12,612 bases of DNA. Origin: Stephanodiscus triporus (Eukaryota; Bacillariophyta; Thalassiosirophyceae; Thalassiosirales; Thalassiosiraceae). Made by a program: the position numbers and the translations under genes. Positions within the stretch are counted from its first letter, which is position 1; each line of letters starts with the position of its first letter. Location of the stretch: positions 1 to 12,612 of the forward strand of contig JALLAZ010000706.1 of NCBI GenBank assembly GCA_036939755.1, written 5' to 3'. This document shows, piece after piece, positions 1 to 7,462 of the stretch. A model generated the notes under the pieces. It worked only from the letters and a program-made list of their open reading frames with translations, was not told the origin of the DNA and ran no database searches.

Positions 1-1105
1 CACCTAGCTTGAAATACATTATGCGACAACTCACCAAGCACCACGGCCCGCACATACCCATCATCATCACAACCCACACCATCCCACGCCCATCCATAGT
101 CACCCACATCACGACACTCTTTGCCCACCAACCAACCTTTTACCAAGTCCCATCGCATATTCCCAGAGAATAATTCAATGTAGCTAATGCAAATCGTTGT
201 TTGATGAGTTGTGCCATATCGTCGTCGTGCTTTTCATACCCCTTCTTCTCGTCCTTGGCCTCAACGGGCGACCATCACAATCCTTGATCCTCAATCGCCG
301 TTCGCGTCAACGCAACGTTGGCTGCACGTTCTTGTGTGGGAGACATTGCCGCGGGTCCGCCGGTGGCAGTGTCCGACGATGCGGTTGCGCCTCTTTCCCT
401 CATCTTGCGCTCACGCCGACTCTCCCAGCGTTCCAACGGCGTGCGCTCCGACTCGCAGTCGCCGCCCTCGTTCATGCGACGATTGTGCGGTTCCGGATCT
501 CGGACGGCGGGGGATTGTCCCCTGCGCTGCGCGACGTGTCCTCCTCTCGGCCTCCCTCCCCCAAAGTCGTCGGCCGACGATCGACCGCCGCGCGCGGAAG
601 AAGAAGAGCGAGCGGCGTTCCCATACGATGTATCCCTGACATCTCGATACCGTTCCACGTACGACTTCGACTCCCGGAATGCTCCGGCGGTACCGCCGCC
701 GCCGCCATAATAGCTGCTGCTATTGTCCATGGAATTGGGCGTTCTCCCGTAAAAGCCTTCGACGCCGACGCCGACGCCGATGGCGCCCCCGTCCAACGAA
801 TTCTGCAACGAGTCCGGGGCCTTGTACTCGGCCCTGCTGAATTTCACACGATGCGTGATCGGATCCGTGAGCGAATTGGGCGTCGGATCGTCGTCGTCGC
901 AGACATTGCCGCCGGCGTGCAGCTGCTCCTCCCGACGATGACGATGCTCCTGCCGATGCTGTTGTTGCCGATCGCCGCTCGTTCCGCCATCGCCCGCGGG
1001 AGGCGTGTGGAAGGGCCCCGTGGAGGGACGCCACGTCGAGCCCGTTAGGAGGCTGCCGTATCGTGGATCATTTTTGTTGCAGTCGTTAGACGCCATGTTG
1101 TCCAT
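1..1105 (-). pseudogene. LRR-type protein, 5' part, disrupted and cut by window edge
   Basis: From the ATG at 1105 the frame is open for 276 codons to a TGA at 277-275. This part is low-complexity, polar and rich in Gly, Ser, Arg and Asp (an early DPRYGSLLTG, then Gln/His/Arg runs). The same frame then stays open from 274 to a TAA at 142-140 and contains MAQLIKQRFALATLNYSLG, which resembles the segment just before the LRR N-terminal cap in diatom LRR proteins. The cap-like continuation (KGWLVGKEC, then WAWDGVGCDDDGYVRAVVL) lies in a different frame from about 143 to the left edge. The gene therefore has an in-frame stop and a one-base (or two-base) frame change near 143-170. Explanations are a pseudogene, assembly errors, or unrecognised introns. 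I found no clean GT-AG pair repairing both breaks. In the intact family the polar N-terminus is followed by ligand-binding-type LRRs; no function can be assigned here. LRR affiliation rests on recalled family patterns and is moderately sure. Confidence 0.5.
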
Positions 1106-1673
1106 TCTCTTCGTAGTAGTCCTCCTCCCGTGTCAAATGATGCTATGATTCACTTTTTTTCGTTGTCCGAAAGGAAAGTGGCCATCGATATAAAGCTTGG
1201 TGGTATGTATGCGAAACCTCCTAACCTCGTGACCGACCTAAAATGCACCGTAGACGCGTACCATAGAGTCATAAAAAAGTTCCAGTGAGGGGAGTTCATT
1301 TTTTGCATTTGCTTTGTGTAGGTAGGAATTAGATACATTAACGCAAAACTCAACGCTCAGTCCGTCTGTAACTCTATGAAGGAGCTAGTACTTGGTGAAA
1401 CGTCAATTCTCAAGTGTCTTGTACATACTTCATAACAATTAAAGCGAAAGTTCACTCGATTCTTTAGAAAAATTTATTACTTCAGTGTTGCAATCTAAGG
1501 CGTCATTTGATAGGTTATCAGTATTACAGTATTAAAGCAGTTTTTGAGTGAGTCTAACCGAGCAATTCAACCGATATCTAAAAAAGTACGATAACCTTTC
1601 TCTGCACTGTGGACCAGTCTAGCCATTGCACGCTCTCAACGAGTGTTTAATAGGACCACGAGTACCATTAACC
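1106..1673. other. Divergent intergenic region
   Basis: The segment lies between the 5' ends of the LRR-like gene (minus) and the small membrane-protein gene (plus), so it should hold both promoters. It is clearly more AT-rich than the flanking genes from about 1140 onward. A TATAAA-like string occurs near 1187, but it is almost 500 bases from the plus-strand ATG, so I do not call it a TATA box. A 67-codon minus ORF at 1150-1353 has no protein-like features. I see no RNA gene or repeat. Confidence 0.4.
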
Positions 1674-2321
1674 ATGAACGCCGAGGACAATCTATCCGTG
1701 ATAACGGAAGAAAATCCAGCATCCGTTGCTGCCACGAAAGCGACCCAGGCAACCCAACTTACCAATTACACGGGGTTCGGCGTCCGATCCAATAAGACCA
1801 AGCGGACTCAGGCGACAGGGGCGACCACGTCGACCATCATTCGAGACTGCTTCGCGGAGGTCTTCGACATGGTGGGAGATTGGGGATACCTATACGCGAT
1901 AACCCATCGAGATTACGATCAAGACGGCAAGGTGGACGATTACCCCGCCTACGACAAACTTGATTATTCGACGATAGTTTACGTGGTGGCCGCATTCTGC
2001 GTGTTGAGCGTGTTCCTGTCCGCGTGGACCATAGTCACGTCCCTCGGGAGGAGGTGTGGGATGAATAGCATTTGCTGCAACTTCACGGTTCCGAGGCTGG
2101 TCATGGTCAGCATTATCCTAGAGGACGTGCCGCAATTTCTCATGACCACGTTTATCGACTACACGTTCGCCGGGGGTCTTACTCCAGCCGGTATGCTGAA
2201 TATTTGCTCCTCGGTGACGGCCCTTGTTAATCGGTCCACTATGAGGTATGATGAGATCGTTAAGGAGAGCGATGAGGAGTTGGGCACGGATAAATCCTAC
2301 TATGTATCAATGATGAAGTGA
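1674..2321 (+). CDS. Predicted multi-pass membrane protein, unknown family, EF-hand-like loop
   Basis: I chose the ATG at 1674 (context ACCATGA), giving 215 aa; the frame is open upstream to about 1626 but without an ATG. Residues 1-55 are polar and Thr/Ala-rich (TKATQATQLT). Residues 55-98 are amphipathic (IIRDCFAEVFDMVGDWGYLYAITHRD) and contain D80-x-D-x-D-G-x-x-D88, the spacing of a calcium-binding EF-hand or dockerin loop, although position 12 is Pro rather than Glu/Asp. Hydrophobic segments at about 100-122 and 141-162, and possibly 167-185, suggest two or three membrane passes separated by a Cys-rich link (C128, C134, C135). The core LEDVPQFLMTTFIDYTFAGG looks like a conserved motif I associate with uncharacterised diatom membrane proteins. 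The C-terminus is acidic and soluble. No enzymatic motif is visible and no function is assigned. It is a single exon. Confidence 0.75.
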   Translation: MNAEDNLSVITEENPASVAATKATQATQLTNYTGFGVRSNKTKRTQATGATTSTIIRDCFAEVFDMVGDWGYLYAITHRDYDQDGKVDDYPAYDKLDYSTIVYVVAAFCVLSVFLSAWTIVTSLGRRCGMNSICCNFTVPRLVMVSIILEDVPQFLMTTFIDYTFAGGLTPAGMLNICSSVTALVNRSTMRYDEIVKESDEELGTDKSYYVSMMK

Positions 2322-2888
2322 CCTGACGATGTAGGACTTGTTATTTCGCAATCGTGAGTGTTCGATAAGGCGACGAAAGTGTATTTTTTTCACGTTAAGA
2401 CATGCTATGCATCTCCGAGGAGAATTGGCATCGCAATGGCTCGGAGAATTGTGTTTGTCGTTAACAGCGTTGGTGGCGGGTTCTCGTATTGAAGAAATGT
2501 TTCAGATGTGTTCAATAAGGTATTTTAGGAGTAGATTCTTTCGTTTGAAAGTTCATCGAGCCTATTGCGCCATCGTCATAGATTAGGAGACATGTTAATC
2601 TTCCTCCTCCTGTAGATTTTGAAAGCGTCTGCCAAATCCATGTGCAATCGATAGGGTGAGGGAGAAGGGTGGGGACCGGACAGGGCCGTGGAGGGTAGGG
2701 GAAGGTAGACCGACGACCTAAGCGGCCGCGGCAGTTTGCTGCGGCATCCATAAGAAGCAGACGCCGCAAAGATGTCGTAGGTTGCAAAGAGATAATTGCT
2801 TACAGTTTACCTCCAGTAACTACATAGTCCTCTTCACTAGAGAGTACCTCACTTCGAACGCCATGAATCAAAGCCCACGATCGAAAGA
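2322..2888. other. Convergent intergenic region
   Basis: The region separates the 3' ends of two converging genes and should hold both 3' UTRs. No canonical AATAAA is evident. From 2655 to 2715 the plus strand is strongly G-rich. An imperfect hairpin with GC-rich arms lies at 2725-2745 (GCCGCGGCAG, four-base loop, CTGCGGC, with a three-base bulge). ORFs at 2338-2586 (plus) and 2512-2787 (minus) lack protein-like composition and are not called. Confidence 0.4.
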
Positions 2889-3956
2889 TCATCGATAATA
2901 CCACCAAGTATATGGGTAGTACCATACTATAGTTGGTGACACAATTGGTGACACAATCGTGATGGTCGTCCCGCTCGGGCTTTTGTCGGAGGAAGCGGCG
3001 TCGGGGGCGGCGTCGGGGGCGGCGTCGGGGGCGGCGGCGGGACTATCAGAACTATTCTCGTCCCGCGTCCTTTGGTGGTAGTCGAACGCAACACAAATCA
3101 TCATACAACTCGCGACCATCAGCAGTAAGATCGCGACGACAACGACAGCTTCAGGTGGTATTGACGATTTTCCAGTTGGTATTGACGATCTTAGGACCAT
3201 ATCGGTCTCATCGTCATTAGCGTCGGCGTTGGGCTGGGCAAAAACATCCGCACTACCCATGCATGAGAACGATCCAGCCTTGAGGAACGCCCTCGAGTCG
3301 ACGTCGTCGTCGCCCCCACTTTCGATAGTGAATTCGATCTTGTTCCATCCCTGAATGACGTCCCCATACCAGTCGTTGTCGTCTCGGATCAGGTCTTTGC
3401 GTTGCCGGTTCAATGAGACCATGAAGAGGTAATCATCGTCCGAGGCGGGTACATCGAGTGCATACTCAAACTTAATTCTGTTACCGCCGTCACATAGGAA
3501 TTCGAACTGGAAACCACACGTTTTGTGCGAAGCCCCGATTCCTTCGTCCGAAAATCCTTGCAACTCAGACGACGGTTCAGGATAATACTCGCCCGTATCC
3601 TCCCGACGGTCGAGGGCCGTCGTCTCCCCAAACGGCTCACCCCCGGTGCCAAGTACAATTGCCCGATCTGGCAATGAAGTCGTCTTGGAATTCTTGTACA
3701 GCGCGTAACATGGTCGGTCGGACGACGCCATCACATTGCGTACGTGAACGGTCCCGTCATAATTGACGAGGTAGTCCGGAATATCATCGATCGCTAGGGG
3801 GGCGTAATTTGCTGCGCATTCCGCAAAAGAAACGGACGACGGACGTGAGAGGGATGGAAAACAGCAAAAAAGTTGTAAAACTAACCTTTGACAACGACAC
3901 GGCGCGAGGAGTAATAACCAAGCCACCAAGCGTTGATATTCGATGAAGCGCGTCAT
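2889..3956 (-). CDS. Hypothetical type I-like membrane protein with PDAA-repeat tail
   Basis: The ATG at 3956 gives 355 aa beginning with a hydrophobic secretory leader (MTRFIEYQRLVAWLLLLAPC). An in-frame ATG at 4034 would add 26 residues ahead of the leader and is less likely. Residues about 45-268 form an acidic, mostly soluble lumenal or extracellular domain with a few cysteines (C83, C147, C155, C232) and an Asp-rich stretch at 216-220. A strong transmembrane helix at 270-291 (AVVVVAILLLMVASCMMICV) is followed by a tail with three PDAA repeats (310-321) and an aromatic end (WYYPYTWWYYR). The architecture is leader, ectodomain, TM, cytosolic tail; I recognise no family. Residues 24-47 are encoded by a pyrimidine-rich stretch and might be intronic: an 84-nt in-frame GT-AG removal would join the leader directly to the ectodomain. 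The gene is divergent from the Tic22-like gene. Confidence 0.65.
   Translation of the reverse strand: MTRFIEYQRLVAWLLLLAPCRCQRLVLQLFCCFPSLSRPSSVSFAECAANYAPLAIDDIPDYLVNYDGTVHVRNVMASSDRPCYALYKNSKTTSLPDRAIVLGTGGEPFGETTALDRREDTGEYYPEPSSELQGFSDEGIGASHKTCGFQFEFLCDGGNRIKFEYALDVPASDDDYLFMVSLNRQRKDLIRDDNDWYGDVIQGWNKIEFTIESGGDDDVDSRAFLKAGSFSCMGSADVFAQPNADANDDETDMVLRSSIPTGKSSIPPEAVVVVAILLLMVASCMMICVAFDYHQRTRDENSSDSPAAAPDAAPDAAPDAASSDKSPSGTTITIVSPIVSPTIVWYYPYTWWYYR
2995..3030. repeat. 12-bp minisatellite, three copies
   Basis: The unit GCGGCGTCGGGG occurs three times in perfect tandem, followed by a decayed GCGGCGGCG. It lies inside the membrane-protein gene on the minus strand and encodes the PDAA repeats of the predicted cytosolic tail. 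Because the unit is a multiple of three, copy-number change would keep the frame and vary tail length. Confidence 0.85.
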
Positions 3957-4477
3957 GATAATTTCACACGAGAATGGGCGCAACAGAAGCAACCTGAGAT
4001 GCGGTGAATTGTAAACTTTATGATTTGTGAGCATGGCGTCGTGCCAAGCCGAGCGCTGCCTCCTCTCTTTGCCATACTCGTGCAGGATGAGATATACAAG
4101 ATCCAATCAAGATCAAGTTTAGAGAGCGTTTCAATCGCGGGGAGGTCGCAGAACAATAAGAAATCCTCCCCGTCGAATTCGGCGACCGAACAATTTTGTG
4201 AGAGAAAAAAATTCAATTCCCCCCTTTACAATCGTGCCATCCAGATCCGTCGTGAAGTTTTTTAGATAACTCGACTGTCGTAATAATTCAACCAATTAAG
4301 ATATGTATCTGGATGTCAAGAATAGCAGGCTCGCTTCAGGTTCCACGTTCACAGGACCCACGCACCCACACACCACCACACAACCATAACCCTCGGAGGT
4401 GCTCGTTGTCCATTGTCGCCGCCGGCCGCCTCCTCCATTGCTAAAAGTAGTGCAGCCATAACCACCACAAACAAACG
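3957..4477. other. Divergent intergenic region upstream of two genes
   Basis: The stretch holds the 5' flanks of the minus-strand membrane-protein gene and the plus-strand Tic22-like gene. A CCAAT pentamer sits at 4292-4296 on the plus strand, about 180 bases before the Tic22-like ATG; its role as a promoter element is only a possibility. From about 4351 to 4393 the plus strand is CA-rich (repeated CACACC/CACCAC), probably 5' UTR. The minus-strand ORF at 3953-4216 and the plus-strand ORF at 4020-4265 lack supporting features. Confidence 0.4.
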
Positions 4478-5779
4478 ATGAGGCTTTCTACAATCCCATC
4501 GCCCATCCTTCTCCTCTGCCTCTCATTGTCGTCGACCTCGGACGCCGCCAAGAAAGGCGGACGAGCGATGAACTTCTCCAACCTCCTCGGCGCCCACACC
4601 GCCATCCCCGCCTACGAGCGCATCATCTCCCAGCCCGTCTTCCAGGTCACGACCGCGTGGGGGTCGCCGTACATGCTCTTCGAGAAGTACAAGGACGAGG
4701 AGAGGGCGCTGGAGCTCGAGGGGGGCGGGGGGGGCGATCAGGGGAGCGACGCGGCGAAATTCTCGCGCGCGCAGCAGAAGGACGACATGCAGGACACGCG
4801 TCCCATCTCGCTGTACTTCGTCGACGAGCACGACGCTCGGGCCCTCGCCGACGAGATGAGGCAGATGAAGCACATGAAGGACTCGGACCTGCGAATCACG
4901 TGCACCTCCCTGGGGAAGGCCGTGCGGCATGCGTCCAACCTCGGGAACGGATTGGTCACGGGGCAGCCCATTGAGGAGACTACCGGGAAGTTGCTCACCA
5001 TGGACGCTGGCGGGAGCCTGCGGCACAAGATCGTGCCATCGAAGCGGGAGTTGTTCTATGCGGCGCGATGTGTGGGGCGGGAGCGCGTCGGGTGCTTCGG
5101 TGAATCGCCGAAGGAGGATGCCGAGCTGTTACTGCAGCCTCAGGATGTCATCGAGGCGAACAAGATGGGATTGCGAAGGAAGGCTGCGAAGAATGCGGTG
5201 GTGAGGATGAAGAAGGCTCGTCAGCTGGAAAAGGAGGGGCTGGTGGAAAGCGAGGGAGACAGGCTGCGCAGGGAGTATGCGCACATGGAGGGTCAGGTGG
5301 GATTGCCCGTATTTTACGCCCAGGGGCTGGTGAAGAAGCCGCCCAAGATTCGTCGGATGATTCAAGGATCCAGGGCTTGGGCTACGTCTAGCTTAACGCC
5401 ATTGTACTTTTCTTATGAGGATTTGTTGAAGGACTGGTCAGAGATGCGATCGAGGAGCGTGAACAAGAGTAAGATCCCCGCAAAGCCGGAGGTCGAGGTG
5501 TTTAACATGATTGATGTCGTGACAAGCATCGACAAGGATCAGTGGAAGGCACAACGTCATGCTGAGCTGGACAGAGAAAAGAAGGGACTGTGGGGTAGAC
5601 TTCCTGTACTTCATCACTTCATCAAGTCGAAGAGGTCTGGATCAGCAGCTGCGAGCGGTTTGGACAAGGTTGTATTCGTTCCTTCGAGTTTGGGAGTTCA
5701 AGCTAAGGAGAGGATTAGGGCAAATGGTAATAGGAAGGCCCGTTTACGTTCCATGCGAGCATGGGGCAAAAATGCGTAA
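4478..5779 (+). CDS. Tic22-like family protein (putative plastid protein import)
   Basis: The 433-aa product begins with a signal peptide (MRLSTIPSPILLLCLSLSST, then SDAAKKGGRA), as expected for a secretory or plastid-directed protein in algae with complex plastids. Two similar halves are visible. Residues about 43-160 have PVFQVTTAWGSPYMLFE, then RPISLYFVDEHDARALADEM and LRITCTSLGKAV. Residues about 275-352 have GLPVFYAQGL, then LTPLYFSYEDLLKDWSEM and VEVFNMIDVV. This duplicated pattern (a short strand ending in a hydrophobic tag, a 'P-I/L-Y-F-x-x-E-D/H-A/L' strand and helix, then a hydrophobic strand) matches Tic22, a chaperone-like factor between the outer and inner plastid envelope translocons. 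Residues 185-270 form a basic, helical linker not typical of short plant Tic22. A Gly run (82-86) interrupts the first half. GC at third codon positions is very high in the 5' half and falls towards the 3' end. No intron is needed. Family assignment is by recalled motif pattern. Confidence 0.65.
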   Translation: MRLSTIPSPILLLCLSLSSTSDAAKKGGRAMNFSNLLGAHTAIPAYERIISQPVFQVTTAWGSPYMLFEKYKDEERALELEGGGGGDQGSDAAKFSRAQQKDDMQDTRPISLYFVDEHDARALADEMRQMKHMKDSDLRITCTSLGKAVRHASNLGNGLVTGQPIEETTGKLLTMDAGGSLRHKIVPSKRELFYAARCVGRERVGCFGESPKEDAELLLQPQDVIEANKMGLRRKAAKNAVVRMKKARQLEKEGLVESEGDRLRREYAHMEGQVGLPVFYAQGLVKKPPKIRRMIQGSRAWATSSLTPLYFSYEDLLKDWSEMRSRSVNKSKIPAKPEVEVFNMIDVVTSIDKDQWKAQRHAELDREKKGLWGRLPVLHHFIKSKRSGSAAASGLDKVVFVPSSLGVQAKERIRANGNRKARLRSMRAWGKNA

Positions 5780-6284
5780 TGATAAACTAATCCAAATGAA
5801 GCACGCAGCGATGATGCACGGGTAGAAACAACATGCTATTTTATTTGGAGCATCTTGTGCTGAGGGAAGTGGACATGGAGACTTTAGCAGGTAGCAGGGC
5901 AATGAGGACCAACGTGATTTCATACGCAGAATTATACCAGGGAAATAGATGGCTGCTAGGCTCCTCGTCCTGCCCGCTAGATAGAGTATGGCAACTGTGC
6001 TGATTCTGCAGCTGCTCTTATTGCCTTTATCATTGCTGGTGTTGCTATTGTTGTTGAGCCGGGGGGGGCTGGCACTGACATGCATCTTTCAGTCTTCCAT
6101 GATAGGATCAGAAGGTTAGGTCTATTTTCTCTATTTTGTTTAGGCAGTGCATGATTCGGCTATCGAAAGGGGGCGATGCGAGTGCTCGCCCCCTATTGGT
6201 CTGTCCTTGGTCCTCCTTCCTAGAGTACTCTGCATAGAACTCTCCGAGTGACTTTCACGTCTCTCCTTTTCTCCCCCACACACC
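5780..6284. other. Intergenic region between two plus-strand genes
   Basis: It should contain the 3' UTR of the Tic22-like gene and the promoter of the ERV41/ERGIC-like gene. The first 250 bases include TTATTTTATTTGG-type AT-rich sequence and a short TTG/GTTGTT-rich run at 6035-6057. A minus ORF at 5744-6085 (113 codons) is not protein-like. The right half contains a strong stem-loop at 6168-6194 (listed separately) abutting an inverted CCAAT (ATTGG) at 6195-6199, about 86 bases before the ATG. Confidence 0.4.
6168..6194. repeat. GC-rich perfect stem-loop, 9-bp arms
   Basis: AGGGGGCGA (6168-6176) is the exact reverse complement of TCGCCCCCT (6186-6194), with a nine-base loop. It lies about 90 bases upstream of the ERV41/ERGIC-like ATG and directly touches an inverted CCAAT pentamer at 6195-6199. 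It may be a promoter element, a 5' UTR hairpin or the end of the upstream transcript. The sequence alone does not decide. Confidence 0.6.
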
Positions 6285-7349
6285 ATGGCGCCTCTTCGGT
6301 CCTACGACGCCTTCGCCAAACCTATCGACGGCATACGCGAGCGTTCCGTCGCGGGGGGTTACATCACCCTCTTCGCCCTCGGATCGGCTTTCGTCCTCCT
6401 TCTCTCCCAGGTGATTGTTCAGCTGCAGATCACGACACGTCACTCCATGCACCTCGCCGACTCGGCGCCGTCGCTCCTCTTCGCGAACCTGATCGGGCAC
6501 GATAAGAAGGCCAAGGCCCTCGTCGGCCATCACATCCCACTGCGACTGCACGTGACCTTCCCCCATCTGGATTGTGCGTCTCTCGACTACAGCCACGACG
6601 GCAACTCGATGTCGAGTGGGGCGTTCGGTCACTATCACAAGAGTCCGTTCGCGTTCTCGACGAGGAAGCCGACCGCGCAGGAGTATCTCCGGGCGACCGT
6701 GCCGGATGACGACGTCGGGGCCGAGAAGGGGAAGAAGAGATCCGCCGAGGTCGACGCGAGGCGATCGGGGGGATGCACCCTCCTCGGCACCCTGCACGTT
6801 CCTCGCGTTGGGGGAACCCTCAGCGTGTCCGTGAGTCCCGATGCGTGGCGCCGCGCGACGTCGTTCCTGTCGTTCGGGGTTGGTCCGGGCTCTCCCGATC
6901 CCTTCGCCGGGAGGCTCCCCAACGTCACCCACTACGTCCACGACCTAACCTTCGGTGCCCCCTTCCCCCCCGGGATCAATCCGCTGGCGGGGGCGCGCCA
7001 CGTCATGGACAACGGTAGCGGCGTCGCCCTCGCGGCAGTGTCCGTGAAACTAGTGCCGACGACGTACGTCCGGACGTTCCACGCCGCCAGGGAGACGTAC
7101 CAGGCGAGCGTGTCCCGACACATCGTTCAGCCGGAGACACTCGCGTCTCAGAGGTCGACGATGTTGCCGGGGTTGCTGATAACGTACGACTTTACGCCTT
7201 TGGCCGTCCGTCACGTGGAGTCGAGGGAGAATTGGCTGGTGTTCCTCAGCTCGATGGTGGGGATCGTCGGTGGGGTCTTCGTGACGGTGAGCGCCGTCAG
7301 CGGGTGTCTGGTCGATTCGGTCCAGGCCGTGGCGAAGAAGATAGACTAA
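6285..7349 (+). CDS. ERV41/ERGIC-family COPII vesicle cargo protein
   Basis: The 354-aa protein starts at an ATG in strong context (CACCATGG). The N-terminus (DAFAKPIDGIRERSVAGGYITL, residues 8-29, then a membrane helix to 47) matches the ERGIC_N domain. The lumenal part carries family landmarks: LRLHVTFPHLDCASLD (86-101), GGCTLLGTLHVPRVGGTLSV (162-181), NVTHYVHDLTFGAPFPPGIN (213-232), VSVKLVPTTY (252-261), QASVSRH (273-279) and MLPGLLITYDFTPLAV (293-308). A second membrane helix follows (about 316-340). These are the hallmarks of the COPIIcoated_ERV family, proteins that cycle between ER and Golgi and help retrieve or package cargo. The cytosolic tail ends KKID, a KKxx COPI retrieval signal. 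The lumenal Cys cluster typical of ERV46/ERGIC3 is absent, so ERV41/ERGIC2 or ERGIC1 type is more likely. Residues 102-160 are a polar insert. It is a single exon whose 3' end converges with the RING gene, 113 bases away. Confidence 0.9.
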   Translation: MAPLRSYDAFAKPIDGIRERSVAGGYITLFALGSAFVLLLSQVIVQLQITTRHSMHLADSAPSLLFANLIGHDKKAKALVGHHIPLRLHVTFPHLDCASLDYSHDGNSMSSGAFGHYHKSPFAFSTRKPTAQEYLRATVPDDDVGAEKGKKRSAEVDARRSGGCTLLGTLHVPRVGGTLSVSVSPDAWRRATSFLSFGVGPGSPDPFAGRLPNVTHYVHDLTFGAPFPPGINPLAGARHVMDNGSGVALAAVSVKLVPTTYVRTFHAARETYQASVSRHIVQPETLASQRSTMLPGLLITYDFTPLAVRHVESRENWLVFLSSMVGIVGGVFVTVSAVSGCLVDSVQAVAKKID

Positions 7350-7462
7350 TATGTAAATTATGTTACTGTATTCATCGTCCAGGAGGTGATGCTAACTCCG
7401 ATGACAAAACCTCTAGTAGAATCATGCGCTCTTTCCCTCTCTCTAGGGCATGCGACTCAATC

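Noticed and set aside
197..1048. 283-codon plus-strand ORF opposite the LRR-like gene
   Set aside because: It begins with a non-ATG codon and has an Arg/Ala-rich shadow composition; the minus-strand frame has an ATG and continues into LRR-cap-like sequence.
3872..3883. GTTAGT donor-like site on the minus strand in the leader region of the 2889-3956 gene
   Set aside because: Joining it to the nearest AG (74 nt) puts the ectodomain out of frame and stops at once, so this exact intron is not supported.
4523..5026. 167-codon minus-strand ORF opposite the Tic22-like gene
   Set aside because: Starts and composition are those of an antisense shadow in a high-GC3 stretch; no domain.
5744..6085. 113-codon minus-strand ORF after the Tic22-like gene
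   Set aside because: No domain, poor composition, and it overlaps the 3' end of a convincing gene.
6255..6941. 228-codon minus-strand ORF inside the ERV41-like gene
   Set aside because: The plus strand there carries unambiguous ERGIC-family motifs; the antisense protein is Arg/Gly/Glu-rich shadow.
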